From positions 1-11,350 of the forward strand of contig CAMLEX010000092.1 of the NCBI GenBank assembly GCA_946479055.1: a stretch of 11,350 nucleotides of DNA, given 5' to 3'. Position 1 is the stretch's first letter; every line of letters begins with the position of its first letter. The position numbers and the translations under genes are program-made. Under the pieces are notes generated by a model. It worked only from the letters and a program-made list of their open reading frames with translations, was not told where the DNA came from and made no database searches. Below, in pieces: positions 9,231 to 11,350 of this stretch. This stretch comes from an uncultured Bacteroidota bacterium (GTDB lineage Bacteria; Bacteroidota; Bacteroidia; Chitinophagales; Chitinophagaceae).

Positions 9231-9258
9231 GCTACTCTGTCAGAGTAGCGTATTTTTT
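9231..9258 (+). terminator. Probable intrinsic terminator after the hybrid regulator
   Basis: GCTACTCT (9231-9238) and AGAGTAGC (9242-9249) form a perfect 8-bp stem with a GTC loop, followed by a run of six T within GTATTTTTT (9250-9258). It lies 65 bases after the stop of the regulator gene, so it probably ends that transcript. The T-run lies on the right side only, so it should act on plus-strand transcription. Confidence 0.65.
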
Positions 9259-9319
9259 GGTTAAATAGCTTAAAAGCCAACGTTGAAAATATTGTTTGGC
9301 AATAGAAGTAGCGTATTTT
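9244..9319. repeat. Pair of 13-bp direct repeats (AGTAGCGTATTTT)
   Basis: AGTAGCGTATTTT occurs exactly at 9244-9256 and again at 9307-9319, 63 bases apart. The first copy overlaps the right arm and T-run of the terminator hairpin, and the second supplies the left arm of another hairpin. I found no third copy after the following gene, so these are not simple flanking repeats of that gene. They may mark a local duplication or a junction. Confidence 0.6.
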
Positions 9320-9337
9320 AGCGGAAATACACACGCT
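9310..9337 (+). repeat. Imperfect hairpin just upstream of the unrecognised gene
   Basis: AGCGTATTT (9310-9318) can pair with AAAT (9325-9328) and ACGCT (9333-9337), leaving a 4-base bulge; alternatively GTATTT (9313-9318) pairs exactly with AAATAC (9325-9330). It ends 12 bases before the ATG at 9350, so it could lie in the 5' untranslated region and affect translation, or be part of a junction. A shorter inverted repeat, GCCAA (9276-9280) with TTGGC (9296-9300), lies just before it. Confidence 0.4.
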
Positions 9338-9349
9338 GCACGCCATAAT

Positions 9350-10195
9350 ATGACGACTCTAAAATTCATACTTCCATTTTTATTGACATTTACATTTTCC
9401 TCGACAAATCAGACAAGGATGAATAGTTCATTTACTCAAAAAGACATACTCGACTACTTAGAAGAAACTGACCAGGAAACCTATCATTTTTTTATTGATT
9501 TTGAACATCCATACTTCCATACAGCAGGCTCACGGTTGACACTTTACGCAGATGAAAAAAGATGGGCCATTGTATTTGAAAAGTCAGGTTACTCAAACAC
9601 AGGCTTTCGTGGAGAAATAGAATTGAACTACTTCGGCAATTGTTTGACAAATCTACAATCAGAAGGAAGCTCCGATGGCTTTACTTCAAATATAAAAAAC
9701 GTTGTATTAATAGACACCCCGCCACTTGAGAATGACATGGACGGCTTAGTTTCAAAAAAAATCAAGCAGGTAAAAGTTAGAGATACTTTGTTGGACATTG
9801 AGCATGACAAATCAGTTTATGAAAAGAAAGGAATAAGAGACACTGTATATGACAACTCAGAGAATTTAATAGACTTGCCCTCTTTAATCAGGTATTTAGA
9901 CGAAGAACACCCAACACTTTTCAGAGCGACTGACAAAGAGCTGAGAAAGTGTTTACCTGCCGACCTGCCAAAACTGATGCAAATAGAAGAGTGGCATCAT
10001 GAAACATATACAAAGTATAAAAACATGACTTCACCTACCGAATATCATTGTGAAGTAATGGGTAAAAGGCCTAGTGACTATGAAACATATAAAATGATAG
10101 CTGACATATTGGTTTCAAGAGACACAACTAAATGGAGACCGACACTCAAACCTAACAACAACTGGAGAAATTGGCCAAGGGCTGGCTACATGTAG
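9350..10195 (+). CDS. Protein of unknown function, probably horizontally acquired
   Basis: I do not recognise this 281-residue protein with confidence. From memory it resembles uncharacterised Bacteroidota proteins that may be catalogued as DUF7003; this is unverified. The ATG at 9350 gives a hydrophobic N-terminus (LKFILPFLLTFTF), a possible signal peptide or anchor. An ATG at 9419 would instead give a soluble protein starting MNSSFTQKDILDYL. The first half looks like a compact beta-rich domain (HPYFHTAGSRLTLYADEKRWAIVFE, then RGEIELNYFGNCL). The second half is charged, with helical stretches, EEWHHETY near residue 216 and Trp-rich ending NNNWRNWPRAGYM. Aspartate is coded 17 times by GAC and 4 times by GAT by hand count, against 8 and 39 in the regulator next door, which suggests foreign origin. 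It stands alone between a terminator and a non-coding stretch, and no link to the sugar locus is visible. Confidence 0.75.
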   Translation: MTTLKFILPFLLTFTFSSTNQTRMNSSFTQKDILDYLEETDQETYHFFIDFEHPYFHTAGSRLTLYADEKRWAIVFEKSGYSNTGFRGEIELNYFGNCLTNLQSEGSSDGFTSNIKNVVLIDTPPLENDMDGLVSKKIKQVKVRDTLLDIEHDKSVYEKKGIRDTVYDNSENLIDLPSLIRYLDEEHPTLFRATDKELRKCLPADLPKLMQIEEWHHETYTKYKNMTSPTEYHCEVMGKRPSDYETYKMIADILVSRDTTKWRPTLKPNNNWRNWPRAGYM

Positions 10196-10464
10196 ACGAA
10201 TTAAGGGTGCAACAGCTTTGCTACAAGGCTGGCTGAAGAATACCTTCTTTCTATACCTTTTTTCCCGACGAGTCTCCTCCAGCAGTAATTTCAAGTTAAG
10301 CGCAGTCTTCCACGACTAATGAAATACTTGACATAACATCACGTTCAAAAGGTATTTCCGATAAGTCTATTTATTCCCATACAAACTAGTTGATACTTCG
10401 ACAGAGGATTTAATGAGTTTTAAATTATATTAGGGTTTTAATTGTTCAGATTGCCACGGTAGAT
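10196..10464. other. 269-base stretch without a recognisable gene
   Basis: I see no convincing coding region, RNA gene or mobile-element end here. One frame stays open for roughly 36 codons from 10209 but has no start codon and no recognisable motif. ATACCTTTT (10253-10261) and AAAAGGTAT (10347-10355) form a 9-bp inverted repeat about 85 bases apart, which could be chance. The last 40 bases are in frame with the propeller fragment that follows (open from 10423), so the right end may be decayed coding sequence. Confidence 0.4.
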
Positions 10465-10662
10465 ATGATATATTCAAGCCCTGTGATAGTAGATGGACTG
10501 TTATACATTGGCGGTTCTGACGGCAAAGTATATGCGTTTGATGAAAAATTCGGAGAGTTTAAATGGGCACAATCTACAGAAATGGCGGTTAAATCCAGCC
10601 CTTGTGTAATAGATGAAAAGGGGATAAAACATTATCCGGGAATTTCAGGAGAACAGCAGTAA
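10465..10662 (+). pseudogene. Remnant of a PQQ-type beta-propeller protein (C-terminal end)
   Basis: The frame encodes 65 residues starting MIYSSPVIVDGLLYIGG, followed by SDGKVYAFDEKFGEFKW. This is one nearly complete PQQ-type propeller blade: SSPVIVDG, LYIGGxDGxVYA, then an acidic turn and a Trp. It then begins a second (VKSSPCVIDEKG) and stops at GISGEQQ. One blade cannot make a propeller, there is no signal peptide, and the frame is already open upstream of the ATG back to a stop at 10420, in a stretch reading ATVDMIYSSP. I infer that this is the C-terminal end of a longer gene whose front is lost. The next gene starts 12 bases later and reaches LFVGGLDANLY at the window edge, the same blade strand, so the remnant probably comes from a paralogue of it. 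A functional short protein is less likely. Confidence 0.55.
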
Positions 10663-10674
10663 TAAAATAAAAAT

Positions 10675-11350
10675 ATGCTTCGATACATTATGAAATTATT
10701 CAGTTCAATTGTTGTTTTATGTTTCTTTATTTTATCCTGTAAAAAGAACAAACAAGAACCCTTGTCATCTGAAAAAACAATTACAGTCTTCGATCTGAAG
10801 GCTTCATCGAACCCAGGCTTGTTAACAGATGTAAAGGGAGAAATAAATGGTGACACGATAAAACTGGCAATTCCTTCTACCGTTTCGCTGACAAATCTTA
10901 CACCTTCTATTACCCATACAGGTCAGTCCATTGCACCTGGAAGTGCCACAACTCAAAATTTTTCTAACCCGGTTGTATATACAGTAACTGCAGCAGACAA
11001 GAGCACAAAAAAATACATTGTCATAGTGCGATTTCTGAGTACTACTAAAGAAATACTTTCTTTTGCTTTTAAAGCAACTGATAATGCAAGTGTTTTAACC
11101 CAGGATGCAATTGGCGTTATTAATGGCGATACGATAAGGGTTACAGTAGATGCATTCAGTACTGCCAATCTAGTTCCGTCCATTAACCATAATGGCAAAC
11201 AAATCTCTCCGCCCGGCGGACAAAGCAATTTCTTTGTGGATCCTGCAACTTATACCGTCACTGCGGAAGACGGAACAACCAAAAAATATACTGTTGTTGT
11301 GCGCACAACGGCAAGTCTCTTCGTGGGAGGCCTTGATGCAAATCTGTATG
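10675..11350 (+). CDS. Lipoprotein with two DUF5018-like domains leading into a probable beta-propeller (runs off right edge)
   Basis: About 225 N-terminal residues are visible. The start at 10675 has an A-rich upstream stretch; an alternative ATG at 10690 gives MKLFSSIVVLCFFILSC. Either way the lipobox ILSC (Cys22) predicts a lipoprotein, probably on the outer membrane or surface. Two tandem repeats follow, at about 36-120 and 127-210. Each contains an NGDTI strand, a PSI(T/N)H segment, a (V/A)TYTVTAxD-type strand (VVYTVTAAD, ATYTVTAED) and a closing KKY(I/T)VxVR strand. This is the Ig-like pattern of DUF5018-type domains common in Bacteroidota surface lipoproteins. The last residues, SLFVGGLDANLY, look like the first strand of a PQQ-type blade, matching LLYIGGSDGKVYAF in the upstream remnant. 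No enzyme motif is visible; the role is probably binding or surface display. Its GAT-rich aspartate codons (8 GAT, 3 GAC) match the regulator gene. Confidence 0.82.
   Translation, partial: MLRYIMKLFSSIVVLCFFILSCKKNKQEPLSSEKTITVFDLKASSNPGLLTDVKGEINGDTIKLAIPSTVSLTNLTPSITHTGQSIAPGSATTQNFSNPVVYTVTAADKSTKKYIVIVRFLSTTKEILSFAFKATDNASVLTQDAIGVINGDTIRVTVDAFSTANLVPSINHNGKQISPPGGQSNFFVDPATYTVTAEDGTTKKYTVVVRTTASLFVGGLDANLY

Noticed and set aside
9276..9340. A possible integron attC-like recombination site formed by the GCCAAC and GTTTGGC elements.
   Set aside because: The core RYYYAAC and GTTRRRY boxes are not properly matched, and no integrase or second site is visible.
9296..9349. A TTG start at 9296 that would lengthen the unrecognised protein by 18 residues.
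   Set aside because: The extension crosses the second direct repeat and the hairpin, is not hydrophobic or protein-like, and a normal ATG exists at 9350.
10253..10355. The 9-bp inverted repeat ATACCTTTT/AAAAGGTAT as ends of a small mobile element.
   Set aside because: The arms are short, the interior of about 85 bases has no gene, and I saw no target-site duplication.

Overview
The window looks like a chromosomal piece of a Bacteroidota genome. A family such as Chitinophagaceae or Sphingobacteriaceae is plausible, but that is a guess from style only. The signs are a SusC/SusD outer-membrane pair, a one-polypeptide hybrid two-component system, SSC-type lipoprotein signals, A/T-rich gene starts without strong Shine-Dalgarno sequences, and DUF5018-like lipoproteins.

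Positions 1-9165 form most of a sugar-utilisation locus (PUL). On the minus strand, reading right to left, come an MFS sugar porter (6043-4712), a PfkB-family fructokinase (4690-3776), a SusC-type TonB-dependent receptor (3711-577) and the N-terminal third of a SusD-type lipoprotein (556 to the left edge). The gaps are 21, 64 and 20 bases, which fits one operon. Across a 299-base divergent control region, the plus-strand gene 6343-9165 encodes a 940-residue sensor/regulator. It joins a periplasmic sugar-binding-protein domain, a histidine kinase, a receiver and an AraC-type DNA-binding domain. This is the architecture of the fructose-binding regulator BT1754 of Bacteroides thetaiotaomicron. 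Together with the fructokinase it points to fructan, sucrose-type or fructose use: SusCD import oligosaccharide, a hydrolase expected beyond the left edge releases fructose, the regulator senses fructose in the periplasm, the MFS porter takes it in and the kinase phosphorylates it. No glycoside hydrolase lies inside the window, so the substrate is an inference.

Positions 9166-9349 hold a likely terminator hairpin and a cluster of short inverted and direct repeats. They precede an unrecognised gene (9350-10195) whose aspartate codon use (17 GAC, 4 GAT) is the reverse of the regulator's (8 GAC, 39 GAT). I read it as probably acquired by transfer and unrelated to the PUL.

Positions 10196-10464 hold no gene that I can support. 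A 65-codon frame (10465-10662) encodes what looks like the C-terminal end of a PQQ-type beta-propeller protein. Twelve bases later a lipoprotein gene (10675 to the right edge) begins. It has two tandem DUF5018-like domains and, just before the edge, the first strand of what seems to be the same kind of propeller. The small frame is probably the remnant of a paralogue of this gene.

Most of the window is a recognisable, well-understood type of locus. The less explained part is the right-hand 2 kb.
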